This document shows, in pieces, positions 1 to 8,725 of a stretch of DNA of 32,401 nucleotides. Position 1 is the first letter of the stretch. Every line of letters begins with the position of its first letter. Where the stretch lies: positions 1 through 32,401 of the forward strand of contig RHFB01000042.1 in NCBI GenBank assembly GCA_003724285.1. Direction: 5' to 3'. The notes under the pieces were generated by a model, which had not been told where the DNA came from, ran no database searches, and saw only the letters and a program-made list of their open reading frames with translations. This DNA is from Nitrosopumilus sp. H13 (GTDB lineage Archaea; Thermoproteota; Nitrososphaeria; Nitrososphaerales; Nitrosopumilaceae). Both the position numbers and the translations under genes were made by a program.

Positions 1-60
1 CTACAAGAGAGTCGTTTCTGATCACGTCATGCTGCAAATAGCCGGCGTTACAGCAGACGG

Positions 61-249
61 TCAAATTTCAGGATAAGGATAAATAGTGGATCGTGAAAAT
101 GCACCTCTATGGTAGCTGCTTCCCGTCAGATCCGGGGCCTTTACCGGCTCTTCATATGCGCTAGTCAGAGGGACAAGCATAACCGCCAGTGACACGGACA
201 AAAGAACCAGCGCGGCAGATACTGCCAGATTCGACGTCTTTTGATCCAT
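61..249 (-). CDS. Small predicted secreted or membrane-anchored protein, unknown function
   Basis: 62-aa ORF with N-terminal hydrophobic segment (AVSAALVLLSVSLAVMLVPLTSAYE) resembling a signal peptide. No family recognised. Confidence 0.45.
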   Translation of the reverse strand: MDQKTSNLAVSAALVLLSVSLAVMLVPLTSAYEEPVKAPDLTGSSYHRGAFSRSTIYPYPEI

Positions 250-385
250 TGCAAGCGTTACGTGAGGATGATTAATAAGACTACCGTCCTCCAGTGATCA
301 GTTTCTGAATTTCTGGAAATACAGCCCATATTTGCTCCTAGGGAGCAGAAAACAGGAGTTTATATTATTATTCCAGCGATATAGA

Positions 386-799
386 ATGAAAGAAACTATT
401 AAAAGCCAGCGTCGCCCACATGCAGGCACAAGGAGAACCAATGTGACGGCGCCCGGCACCCCCAAATACAAGAGCGAGTGGATCGTGCTGGTCTGCTCTA
501 TTGTTCCAGGCCTGTTCGGGTTCCAAGGTATCGCCCACATATATGTAGGCAGAGTCAGACGCGGGCTCTTGTTGCTGTTTGGGAACATGGGCATCTACTT
601 TTTGGGCATGTTCTTTATCATCTTCAACGCTTTTGGTGGTGATTCGCTTTTTCCAGGAACAATAACGGATGGGTTGTGGACGGGCATCTTTTTTGGCTCG
701 ATTTACCTGGGGCTGCTGATCATTCAGATCTGGGACTCGAGGAGGCTGTGCAGAACCTACAACAAGCACGTACGCAAGAATAACACCGCTCCTTGGTGA
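386..799 (+). CDS. TM2-domain-like small membrane protein
   Basis: ATG at 386 gives MKETIKSQRR...; two or more hydrophobic helices and a G-x-x-H-x-Y-x-G-R-x-x-x-G motif (GIAHIYVGRVRRGLLLLFGNMGIY) typical of TM2-like proteins. Confidence 0.55.
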   Translation: MKETIKSQRRPHAGTRRTNVTAPGTPKYKSEWIVLVCSIVPGLFGFQGIAHIYVGRVRRGLLLLFGNMGIYFLGMFFIIFNAFGGDSLFPGTITDGLWTGIFFGSIYLGLLIIQIWDSRRLCRTYNKHVRKNNTAPW

Positions 800-973
800 T
801 GATGTGCCCCAATTCCCCATTTGGTAGTCCCCTGTAGACCTGCCTATGGTCCTCCACTTTCGACAAAACGGGTTTTGATTTCTAGTAATTCCTGACGGGT
901 TTGACTCTTGCGCTGGTTACTCTTGCGCTGATTCTTTTGGATATTGGTTTCATACATGGAGATCTAGAAGAGA

Positions 974-2050
974 TCATATCATCTTGGCAATGTCATACTG
1001 CCTATCAAACCTGCTCGCATCAAACGCGTCTGTGGTTTCAATCAATACCTCTGGATATGTGCACGGTATGGGTACGCGTGTATATGCCTTAAAGTTGGCA
1101 AATACGAGTACCTCTACATGCTCGCCTCCATATTCCCTCATTTCGGATCCTCGATAGCTGTAGATGTTCAGCCACGTCACGTCCTTCCATTCCATACAGT
1201 GAACTAGAAACGTCTGGCCTGAGACATAGGTGTGCACATGGTCGGTTCCCGGCACATGGCCATATTCCTGCAGATCCTGATAGGTGATAGTGACCGAGTC
1301 ATTCGTATTATGTGTGATATCTGTAATCCATCCCTCTGTAGAATCTTCATCCAGCCAGCTTGGAGGATACGGATCCACATACAGTGGGGTGATCGGCACC
1401 GCATATCTGACCGGTTCTACATATGTAGTGTAATGGTCGTCTGCTCCCTCTGGAGGTCCCACATAATAGTCCAAGTCATAGATCTGATCAAAATCCCGAG
1501 CGTCATAGACGTCCACAGTATGTATGAGATAGTCCGGGAACGTGCACGGCACGCGCTCTGGGACTTTCATCTCAAAATGGACAAATACAAAGCTGCGCGC
1601 CCCCTGGAGCAGGCTGGTTCCTTTGTACTGATAGAGATACACCTTTGTATGGTCGTCAAAATCCCGGCAGGCATATGCAAATGTCTGGTTGACATGGTAT
1701 GTCTGCGTGTGGATAAGCCCTGTAGCAGAGGGATTTGGGCTAAAAAATGGCCATATGCATCTGCCAGCCTGTTGGTCGGACGTACGGTCAAAATACGTGA
1801 TGGTGATGGAATCATCCTCTGGATTGTGCTCTGCACTGTTGTATCCGAACGTGTTATGACACCCATATGGGAATACTGGCGGATCCACCAGTGGTTCGAC
1901 TACGCGCGGCTCAAAGACGGGATCTGTATATGACAGAGGAGCATAAAATGCGCCCACTGCATCATATCTGGCATCATGCATGGCAAGGGCGGACACGGCC
2001 ATGAATATTCCTGCAGCGGCAATTACAAATGCGGTTCTCTGGCGGATCAT
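974..2050 (-). CDS. Secreted protein with two tandem homologous domains, unknown function
   Basis: 358-aa ORF with signal-peptide-like N-terminus (FVIAAAGIFMAVSALAMHDA). The N- and C-terminal halves align (DDSITITYFD / NDSVTITYQD; VPCTFPDYLIHTVDVYDARDFDQIYD / IPCTYPEVLIETTDAFDASRFDRQYD). Confidence 0.75.
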   Translation of the reverse strand: MIRQRTAFVIAAAGIFMAVSALAMHDARYDAVGAFYAPLSYTDPVFEPRVVEPLVDPPVFPYGCHNTFGYNSAEHNPEDDSITITYFDRTSDQQAGRCIWPFFSPNPSATGLIHTQTYHVNQTFAYACRDFDDHTKVYLYQYKGTSLLQGARSFVFVHFEMKVPERVPCTFPDYLIHTVDVYDARDFDQIYDLDYYVGPPEGADDHYTTYVEPVRYAVPITPLYVDPYPPSWLDEDSTEGWITDITHNTNDSVTITYQDLQEYGHVPGTDHVHTYVSGQTFLVHCMEWKDVTWLNIYSYRGSEMREYGGEHVEVLVFANFKAYTRVPIPCTYPEVLIETTDAFDASRFDRQYDIAKMI

Positions 2051-2417
2051 CTTATCGCACCCCCCTCAGATACTCGTCCCTCGTCAGTGCCTTGTCAGCA
2101 CCGGTAGAAACCCGGAATGGCAGACACGGTGAGCCTCTAAGAGACGTTGCAGGAACGATCATTTTCATTCCTGTATATGGGTCGCGTTGGTTTATAACCA
2201 TTACTTTTATTCCAAATAGCTGGAATGACTATAAATGCGTCCATCTATCTGCAGGCATCGCCGGGATTCGGGGCGGCAAAAAAATACCGCAGCAGTACGT
2301 CTTGCTTAATAACCATGCTCACGCAACGTTTGTGATGGCTCAAACGTCGGGTTTGGCAAGGCATGTATTGGTGGCACGATGCCTACTGTGTAGCACTATG
2401 GCTGCCGCCCCATTGAC

Positions 2418-3125
2418 ATGACGCGAATCCGGCTGACTTTGTATCTGGGTGCAGCGGCCACAGCATGCGTGATACTTGCCATATACAGTACACCCTACTA
2501 TCTGGAGGGCTGGGAGATCTACGCCGAGCACTTTAGATCCCTGCCAGAGGTGGAGCGATTCTACTCGGTGTTTCCAGATGCCCATCCCAAACGCACAAGC
2601 GCGTACATAGATTCGGTGGAATACGCGACAAATTACGGGCCCGATAAGAATACGGTGGGATACGGGGTAAATGACGGGGACGCCTGGATTGAGATGATCA
2701 TATTTCATGACCGCTTTAGCTTTGAGCCCAATGACATCATAGTCAGGTGCATCGGAACGGGCTACGTCATATCCGACGAGATAATGGATCACATGAAGAC
2801 GATGTATTGTGGGAAAGGGTACCCTGACGGGTTTGAGCCGTACACTGACGTGTTTGCAGAGCTAGACGACGTACGCGCATTTTTAGAGTCGTACCCTGAT
2901 GCGCAGCCCGGATTCGTGTATGTATTCCCGCATGGATACGCCCCGGGATTCGCCGCCACGGACGGTGACAACAGTGTGGAGCTTGCCGTACTCCACGAGC
3001 CTGGCAGCTTTGAGCCGGTCAGGCTCCAGGTGACATGTGGCAACGACCAGTCAGGGTACAATACAAAGTACTCTACAGAGTACTCTACAATAGAGCCGTT
3101 CCTGACCAAGCCGTACTGCGAATAG
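2418..3125 (+). CDS. Secreted protein with two tandem homologous domains, unknown function
   Basis: 235-aa ORF with hydrophobic N-terminus (LYLGAAATACVILAIYS). Repeated blocks LPEVERFYSVFPDAHP...FSFEPNDIIVRCIG and LDDVRAFLESYPDAQP...GSFEPVRLQVTCG. Confidence 0.7.
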   Translation: MTRIRLTLYLGAAATACVILAIYSTPYYLEGWEIYAEHFRSLPEVERFYSVFPDAHPKRTSAYIDSVEYATNYGPDKNTVGYGVNDGDAWIEMIIFHDRFSFEPNDIIVRCIGTGYVISDEIMDHMKTMYCGKGYPDGFEPYTDVFAELDDVRAFLESYPDAQPGFVYVFPHGYAPGFAATDGDNSVELAVLHEPGSFEPVRLQVTCGNDQSGYNTKYSTEYSTIEPFLTKPYCE

Positions 3126-3163
3126 CCGCCATATCAAGTGGGTCCAAGTCGCGAGCCGTATCC

Positions 3164-4024
3164 CTAATAGTTCCTTATCAGCAGCTCGTGGTGCCCCGTC
3201 CTCTTTTTAGAGTTGGAGTTGATCGAGCGGTTGGCCCGTATGCGCCTAGTCTTCCAGCGCCTGCCTGAAAACATTCCTGCGACCTCTGGCGAGTCCGAGT
3301 TTGAGAGCAGCACCTTGCAGCCTTTTGAGTCAAGCCTGCAGCACAGCTCGGCAAGCCGGGCCAGATCCCCGGTGGTAAAGTTCCTGCTCGTATAGCTGGT
3401 AAAGCTGGCCGTGTCGCTGACCGGCTGGTACGGCGGATCAAAGTATACGAGATCCCCCCTTTTTGCATCAGACAAGACGGCCTCAAAGTCGCGGCACTTT
3501 ATCGACACCTGCCCGGCCCGGAGCACGCCGCTTACCGCCCGGAGGTTCTCCTCGCTTACAATGTTGGGATTCGTATACCTGCCAAGCGGCACGTTGAACT
3601 GCCCCCTGCTATTCACCCGGTACAGTCCGTTAAAGCAGGTCCTGTTCAAAAACAGCAGCCGGGATGTCTTTTCAATCCCGCTTCTGGGGCGGCCGTCCCG
3701 GACATGGTAATAGTATGACTTTGGACTGGCGTGGTATCTCTTTTCGTGCGATTTCAGCGAGCGTATCAGATCGTCGATCCTGTCGCGTATCGTGGTGTAT
3801 GCCAGCACCAGATCCGAGTTGAGATCAGAAATGCCGCACTTCTGACCAGGCCTCTCCTCCAGCATGTGAAACAACAGGGCCCCGCCTCCAAGAAACGGCT
3901 CGTAATACGCCCCAAATGATGCAGGCAGGTTCTCATGTAGCACAGTCAGGAGCTGCCGCTTGCCTCCGGCCCACTTTACAAAGGGCCTGGGCACTCCAAG
4001 CATCTGACCGTACTGCTGGCTCAT
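3164..4024 (-). CDS. dam: DNA adenine methyltransferase, Dam/DpnM (D12 class) family
   Basis: FVKWAGGKRQLL, YYEPFLGGGALLF, ISDLNSDLVLAY, VYFDPPYQPVS and FNGLYRVNSRGQFNVPLGRY are hallmark D12-class N6-adenine MTase motifs. Confidence 0.93.
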   Translation of the reverse strand: MSQQYGQMLGVPRPFVKWAGGKRQLLTVLHENLPASFGAYYEPFLGGGALLFHMLEERPGQKCGISDLNSDLVLAYTTIRDRIDDLIRSLKSHEKRYHASPKSYYYHVRDGRPRSGIEKTSRLLFLNRTCFNGLYRVNSRGQFNVPLGRYTNPNIVSEENLRAVSGVLRAGQVSIKCRDFEAVLSDAKRGDLVYFDPPYQPVSDTASFTSYTSRNFTTGDLARLAELCCRLDSKGCKVLLSNSDSPEVAGMFSGRRWKTRRIRANRSINSNSKKRTGHHELLIRNY

Positions 4025-4150
4025 GGGACATAGTCACATAATCACATATTGTCAAAATAGGCAACAAAAGATCACAACCCATGTAGTATTTTTTAATCTA
4101 GAGGAGCCCCTAGGCGTGGATAATAAAATGAAAAAAAGAGTGTTCGCGTG

Positions 4151-4801
4151 CTAGTCCCACTTTGACCATGCGGCCATCCATCGGTATGTCCAAGTGTTGA
4201 GCTTTACGCCCAATGCCGCCATTGTTACTGACAGCACCGCGCCTGCGCCTGCACCCAGAGCAACCGGACTGTTGTAGAACTTGCCTACTTGCGGTTCAAT
4301 GGGTGTCATGTATGGCGGCAGCGTGGGTCTTGGATACTTGAATGCCGTTTCAAGTGGGTCTGCTACGGTTATCAGGTTTACCATGTTGAACAATGGCAAA
4401 GACATCCCTACCAGTACTCCCCCAAACAGGATCAACGAGTGCTTGTTCTTCTTCGTCGCCCAGTAGACCAGATCCAACAGCATTGCTGATGGCAGCCAAA
4501 CTGGCGTGACGATAAAGTCGTACGGATATCCGAGTGCAAACCATGCACCCTTTGCTATCCATGTGTACACCGTCATGATCAGGGCATAGTACGTAGCTGT
4601 TCCTGGAACGCCCGTAAAGGTGAGATAGTATGTAGCACCTACAACAAGCATCAAAGTTTGCGATATTGAAAATACCGTAAACGATGTCCAAGCCCAGTCA
4701 GTATAGAAGATGTAATCTCCTGCGTTAATAGTCAGCAGCGTAGAGTTTACTGCTACCACTACGATGAAGAGGTAGTGGGTACACCGTCTTAACCAGACCA
4801 T
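4151..4801 (-). CDS. amoA: Archaeal ammonia monooxygenase subunit A
   Basis: 216-aa membrane protein starting MVWLRRCTHYLFIVVVAVNSTLLTINAGDYIFYTDWAWTSF, the highly conserved archaeal AmoA N-terminus. Confidence 0.97.
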   Translation of the reverse strand: MVWLRRCTHYLFIVVVAVNSTLLTINAGDYIFYTDWAWTSFTVFSISQTLMLVVGATYYLTFTGVPGTATYYALIMTVYTWIAKGAWFALGYPYDFIVTPVWLPSAMLLDLVYWATKKNKHSLILFGGVLVGMSLPLFNMVNLITVADPLETAFKYPRPTLPPYMTPIEPQVGKFYNSPVALGAGAGAVLSVTMAALGVKLNTWTYRWMAAWSKWD

Positions 4802-4823
4802 ACGTTGTGGAGGAAAGGGTCAG

Positions 4824-4830
4824 TATATAA
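4824..4830 (-). promoter_or_regulatory. TATA box upstream of amoA
   Basis: tatataa (minus strand ttatata) about 23-29 nt upstream of the amoA ATG. Confidence 0.6.
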
Positions 4831-4906
4831 AATTTTAGAGTGTGCCGAGATCGGCGTTTTTGTGCCTAGATTTAAAAATAAATGTGGCTGAAGGGGAATA
4901 ATCCTT

Positions 4907-5269
4907 CTAGTTTCCAACAAATAGTGATATCAGAACCGTGCCTACCGCGACTGCTGCTATGCTGACTGCCACGATGCCGTTGCTGTTCTTGTTGGAGCCC
5001 TCTTCCATGACCTTTACACAGAAGATGTAGCCTATCGCCTCTATGATCGTTAGTACGATGAATGCATAGTGACCGCTTGGTGTCGGGTATGCCCACGGGT
5101 AGTAAAAGTACCCTGCGGCCGTACCACCAAAGGTTGCCAACCATGCCGCCCAGAAAGAGACGGTGATTATACCGGTCATGTTTTCAACGCGTCGACCAAT
5201 CATTCGTTCCACGTCAGCGCTAGATGAACCTCCAGCACCACCGGATCCGAATCCCTTAGGTAGAGTCAT
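4907..5269 (-). CDS. amoX: AmoX (conserved archaeal AMO-associated membrane subunit)
   Basis: 120-aa membrane protein between amoA and amoC on the same strand; sequence and position match the conserved AmoX gene of Thaumarchaeota. Confidence 0.9.
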   Translation of the reverse strand: MTLPKGFGSGGAGGSSSADVERMIGRRVENMTGIITVSFWAAWLATFGGTAAGYFYYPWAYPTPSGHYAFIVLTIIEAIGYIFCVKVMEEGSNKNSNGIVAVSIAAVAVGTVLISLFVGN

Positions 5270-5383
5270 TATGGTACTATTCTGATATGGAATCCTTTTA
5301 AGTCTTTCTTAGACGAGCCCGACAGCTGCGATCTACGTCACTATCTGACGAATAAAAGGAAAAAAGGTGTGCGTGAACACTAC

Positions 5384-5947
5384 CTACGGGATTGATCTGC
5401 TGTACAATTTGCCTTCTAGGGCCATCTTGTACATTTCTGCAACATACGGGTTCTCACCTGGAGTCTCTGCACCAAGTTCCACGAGTCTGGCATATACCCT
5501 GACTACGTAGGCTAGTGCACCCATGAATGCTACTACTACACCCATGTTGAACATCCAGTGGTTTGGAACCGCGAATATCTCCTCTACAAACCAAAAGTGC
5601 CACATCTCATTGACTCCGATCGTGAACATGGTTGCCAGATAACCAAGGATGGTCATCTTTAGGCCGGTGTTCATCGAGTTGTTCGGACCCCTGAGGATTG
5701 GTACCTTTCTATCATAGATTGCAGCAGCACCCCATCCTAGTGGCAGAGCCACAAAGTGGGAGTACAGCCACCAGTGTGCTGGTGTAAATGCACTATCTCT
5801 GATAGAGGTCTGATGTAGAGAACCATCAACGAAGTTGTCTACCTCGACTGATGCTGCAGTTGAACCCATAGCGATGACGATGAGCCAGATCTTTTTGAGT
5901 CTCTGGATCTCGACTTCCTTTGGGATTAATGCGGGCATCTGTGCCAT
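5384..5947 (-). CDS. amoC: Archaeal ammonia monooxygenase subunit C
   Basis: Start MAQMPALIPKEVEIQRLKKIWLIVIAMGSTAASVEVDNFVDGSLHQTSIRDSAFTPAHWWLYSHF matches archaeal AmoC. The track start at 5998 is probably 17 codons too long. Confidence 0.96.
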   Translation of the reverse strand: MAQMPALIPKEVEIQRLKKIWLIVIAMGSTAASVEVDNFVDGSLHQTSIRDSAFTPAHWWLYSHFVALPLGWGAAAIYDRKVPILRGPNNSMNTGLKMTILGYLATMFTIGVNEMWHFWFVEEIFAVPNHWMFNMGVVVAFMGALAYVVRVYARLVELGAETPGENPYVAEMYKMALEGKLYSRSIP

Positions 5948-6158
5948 GCCAACTATGACGATTGTTTTCAATATAAAGTAAGAGTGCATATGGGACAAGA
6001 TTTAGTTGAAAAACCACACCAAATACGGATAAAATAGTAAAAATAATGGATTTTTTTATCATGAAAAATGTAATAATTATAACACATATCCTGTCACATT
6101 CAATGCTTATCATCAATGCTAACCATACTATTAAATGTCGATCTTCGCTGGTAAGGTA

Positions 6159-6170
6159 AAACATATAACG
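6159..6170 (+). promoter_or_regulatory. TATA-like element upstream of amoB
   Basis: aaacatataacg about 30-38 nt upstream of the amoB ATG. Confidence 0.5.
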
Positions 6171-6198
6171 ACGTCTATTATCTAGCAGACTTAGGAAT

Positions 6199-6768
6199 AT
6201 GACTGAAAAAAAGATGTTAGCAGTCGGACTAGCCGTCGTTCTGGCGCTAGGCACTCTGGGTTTCAACTGGGTTGAGACACTGGTTCCAAGCGCAGAGGCA
6301 CACGGTGTCCAAGCACAACTTCAGAGTCGTTTCATCAAAATCGAGGACGAGACATTTAACAGACAGTCTCTGCAGACCGGCGAGACCTTGACAGTCACTG
6401 GAACGCTGACCAGCCTTGTAGAGAGAGACTTGAGGGGATGGCTATCCATCTTTTCAGAGTCAACCAATGCAGGCAACAGATGGGAGATGCTGGCAAGGGA
6501 ACCGCCAGGAAATGTCTTTGACATTTCAGGGAACACTGTAAGAGAGTACTCGTTGTCTGCAAAGGCACTAGAGGCAGGAGTGTACCACGTACACACCCAG
6601 CTCAATGTAGCCTCTGTCGGTCCAGGACTCGGTCCGGGTCAGACAGTAGTAGTCGATGGCGAGCCAATCATAAAGCCAATCCCATACACCAACATTGCAT
6701 ACCAGTCAATCATAATCGGCGTTGGTTATGTGATCACTTTTGCGACACGACCCTGGCAGGTAATTTAA
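6199..6768 (+). CDS. amoB: Archaeal ammonia monooxygenase subunit B
   Basis: 189-aa protein with N-terminal TM/signal ending SAEAHGVQAQLQSRFIKIEDETFNRQSLQTGETLTVTGTL and C-terminal TM helix; canonical archaeal AmoB. Confidence 0.96.
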   Translation: MTEKKMLAVGLAVVLALGTLGFNWVETLVPSAEAHGVQAQLQSRFIKIEDETFNRQSLQTGETLTVTGTLTSLVERDLRGWLSIFSESTNAGNRWEMLAREPPGNVFDISGNTVREYSLSAKALEAGVYHVHTQLNVASVGPGLGPGQTVVVDGEPIIKPIPYTNIAYQSIIIGVGYVITFATRPWQVI

Positions 6769-6858
6769 CCGCCTCCAATCTTTTTCATTTTATTTGTATC
6801 CGGTATAGGCACGCCTTAATCAAAAAGACTTTAATGAATACAGGCCTGAAAAACCATC

Positions 6859-7383
6859 ATGATATGGCCTGGAATGGGTGATCCGACAAAGCGGAAAAAG
6901 ACTCTGCGATTTCTGGCCATAACTGCAGTCATTGCAATCTCCGTGGGCCTGGCAAGCACCTTTATCCAGAGCTATCTGAGTACGGACAACCCCCTCAAGG
7001 CGTGCATAAATGACAGGCACACGCCGTACAGGATAACTGCCATCCTGGAGATAGAAGTAGACGGCCAGAGGGCAGACATTCCTGCAGGCATTGGCATGGA
7101 GGCGCCCAGCTGCCACAGGAGCATGTATACACTTACCAACGACGGAACCATCCATGCAGAATGGATTGAAGAGTACCCCTTTGAGATAGGCCACTTTTTG
7201 TGGATATGGGACTTTCCGCTCAGGGACATGGAGCAGTCAAAGTCGGCAATCTATGTGGACGGCACAGAGTCCCCGGACTTTATCAACCACCCATTCCAGG
7301 ACGGGCTCCACTACAAGGCAGTGTTTACATCAAAGGCGCATGACGAATCAAAGGACAGCGACTTTCTGCCTCCAGAGAACTAG
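6859..7383 (+). CDS. Membrane-anchored extracytoplasmic protein conserved near amo, unknown function
   Basis: 174-aa ORF: short charged N-terminus, one TM helix (FLAITAVIAISVGLASTFI), soluble domain with two Cys. Alternative start at 6874. TATA-like element (cttTAAT) about 25 nt upstream. Confidence 0.75.
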   Translation: MIWPGMGDPTKRKKTLRFLAITAVIAISVGLASTFIQSYLSTDNPLKACINDRHTPYRITAILEIEVDGQRADIPAGIGMEAPSCHRSMYTLTNDGTIHAEWIEEYPFEIGHFLWIWDFPLRDMEQSKSAIYVDGTESPDFINHPFQDGLHYKAVFTSKAHDESKDSDFLPPEN

Positions 7384-7447
7384 GCATCCAAAGGCAAACC
7401 ACACACAGTTGGAGTATTCAAAATAATGAAAAAAACCAGTATTGGTA

Positions 7448-7717
7448 TTACCAGTACTTTCCGTTGTCTGGAATCAGACCAATGCCTTCGCGCTCAAAGT
7501 GTCTGTCCAGCTCGTCGACCCATCTTTCACGATTATCCTTGTAGGCCCATCCGTGCACTCGTAGCCAGAACGAGATGAGTCCCAGCAGGAATACGGTGAA
7601 CATGATGGTTCCAAAGATGTAGATCATTACATCGTAGAATAGTGGATCATAGTTTGGTCCCAGTTGCCCTGTCAGTAAGGACAGGATACTAAGGAAGATT
7701 TCCGCGATAGGAGCCAT
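7448..7717 (-). CDS. Small membrane protein; candidate additional AMO subunit (AmoY/AmoZ-type)
   Basis: 89 aa, hydrophobic helix MIYIFGTIMFTVFLLGLISFWL followed by charged conserved-looking tail RVHGWAYKDNRERWVDELDRHFEREGIGLIPDNGKYW; own strong TATA (tgTATATATcg) about 25-33 nt upstream. Confidence 0.75.
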   Translation of the reverse strand: MAPIAEIFLSILSLLTGQLGPNYDPLFYDVMIYIFGTIMFTVFLLGLISFWLRVHGWAYKDNRERWVDELDRHFEREGIGLIPDNGKYW

Positions 7718-7740
7718 GATTCCTTGGCACTATCTGTGCG

Positions 7741-7750
7741 ATATATACAT
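7741..7750 (-). promoter_or_regulatory. TATA box upstream of the 89-aa small membrane protein
   Basis: atatatacat on plus (atgtatatat on minus), 24-33 nt upstream of the ATG at 7717. Confidence 0.6.
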
Positions 7751-7822
7751 TTCCCTTTCAGGTCAAAATGTGCGAGATCAGTAACCACTAGAGATGCCTA
7801 ATAAAAGAAGAAGTGGATGGTA

Positions 7823-8164
7823 TTATCCCCTGCCCATTGCAGCATACTTGCCAGATTTGCCCCTCAGAAACAGGGCTCCGGCAATGCCGCCAAAGACAGC
7901 AGCAGATATGACTGCCGCACCGAGTACGCCTTCAGCGCCTAGAATTGGCGTTCCAGAGCCGGCTCCCGGGTTGTCAGTTACTGCATCTATCCTACGCTGT
8001 TGAAGTTCTAATGCCTCTTCTAGTGTCAGCTTTCCGGTCTCGCCATCCTGACCCACATTTCCCAGATATTGGGCAAATGCGACGGAGGTAGAACCGGCCG
8101 CTCCTAGAAACACTACAGACAGCACCAGAGTTGCCAAGAGTATTTTTGTCTTCATACCGATCAT
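7823..8164 (-). CDS. Small secreted/membrane protein with signal peptide and C-terminal TM helix; candidate additional AMO subunit
   Basis: 113-aa ORF (likely start 8155, MKTKILLATLVLSVVFLGAAGSTSVAFA) plus C-terminal hydrophobic GVLGAAVISAAVFGGIAGALFL. Same strand and just upstream of the 7448-7717 gene. Confidence 0.75.
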   Translation of the reverse strand: MIGMKTKILLATLVLSVVFLGAAGSTSVAFAQYLGNVGQDGETGKLTLEEALELQQRRIDAVTDNPGAGSGTPILGAEGVLGAAVISAAVFGGIAGALFLRGKSGKYAAMGRG

Positions 8165-8275
8165 ACCCCGTACGCCACGAGAGTTATTTAACCTTTATTC
8201 CTGCCTGCGAATTTCAGCGCATATGCGGGCCTTATCAGGGCAACGTTTAATTCTGTTCCCAAAGCAGTGCCGGGC

Positions 8276-8725
8276 ATGGGACGAATGCACACCCACAGGC
8301 ACGGAAAATCGCACTCGATCAGGCCAGCCACGCTTCAGGCACCCGCCTGGGCAAAGATTGACGCAAAAGAGATAGAGGAACTGGTGGCAAAGTATGCAAA
8401 AGAGGGTATGACTCCCAGCCAGATCGGAATAAAGCTCCGGGATCAGCACGCCATCCCGCTTGCAAAGGTGGTAACCGGCAAGAGCATTGGCGAGATACTG
8501 GTACAAAACAAGCTCGTCACGGAGATGCCAGAGGACCTGGACAACATGGTAAAAAAGGCAGTCGGCCTGCAGAGGCACCTCAAGGAGAACAGGGGGGACA
8601 AGAGAAACGTCAGATCCCTCGAGCTCATAGAGGCAAAGGTGCACCGGCTCTCGGTATACTACAAGAAGATAGGGCGCATCCCCAAGACTTGGAAATATAA
8701 ATCAGTAGTGGCCCAGTTAGAGTAA
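8276..8725 (+). CDS. rps15: 30S ribosomal protein S15 (archaeal/eukaryotic S13/S15 type)
   Basis: MGRMHTHRHGKSHSIRP start and S15 core GVLQRHLKENRGDKRNVRSLELIEAKVHRLSVYYKKIGRIPKTWKY-type sequence; ATG at 8276 preferred over the upstream GTG. Confidence 0.95.
   Translation: MGRMHTHRHGKSHSIRPATLQAPAWAKIDAKEIEELVAKYAKEGMTPSQIGIKLRDQHAIPLAKVVTGKSIGEILVQNKLVTEMPEDLDNMVKKAVGLQRHLKENRGDKRNVRSLELIEAKVHRLSVYYKKIGRIPKTWKYKSVVAQLE

Noticed and set aside
1232-1933. 233-aa plus-strand ORF
   Set aside because: Antisense to the secreted two-domain protein at 974-2050, whose frame shows internal homology and a signal peptide.
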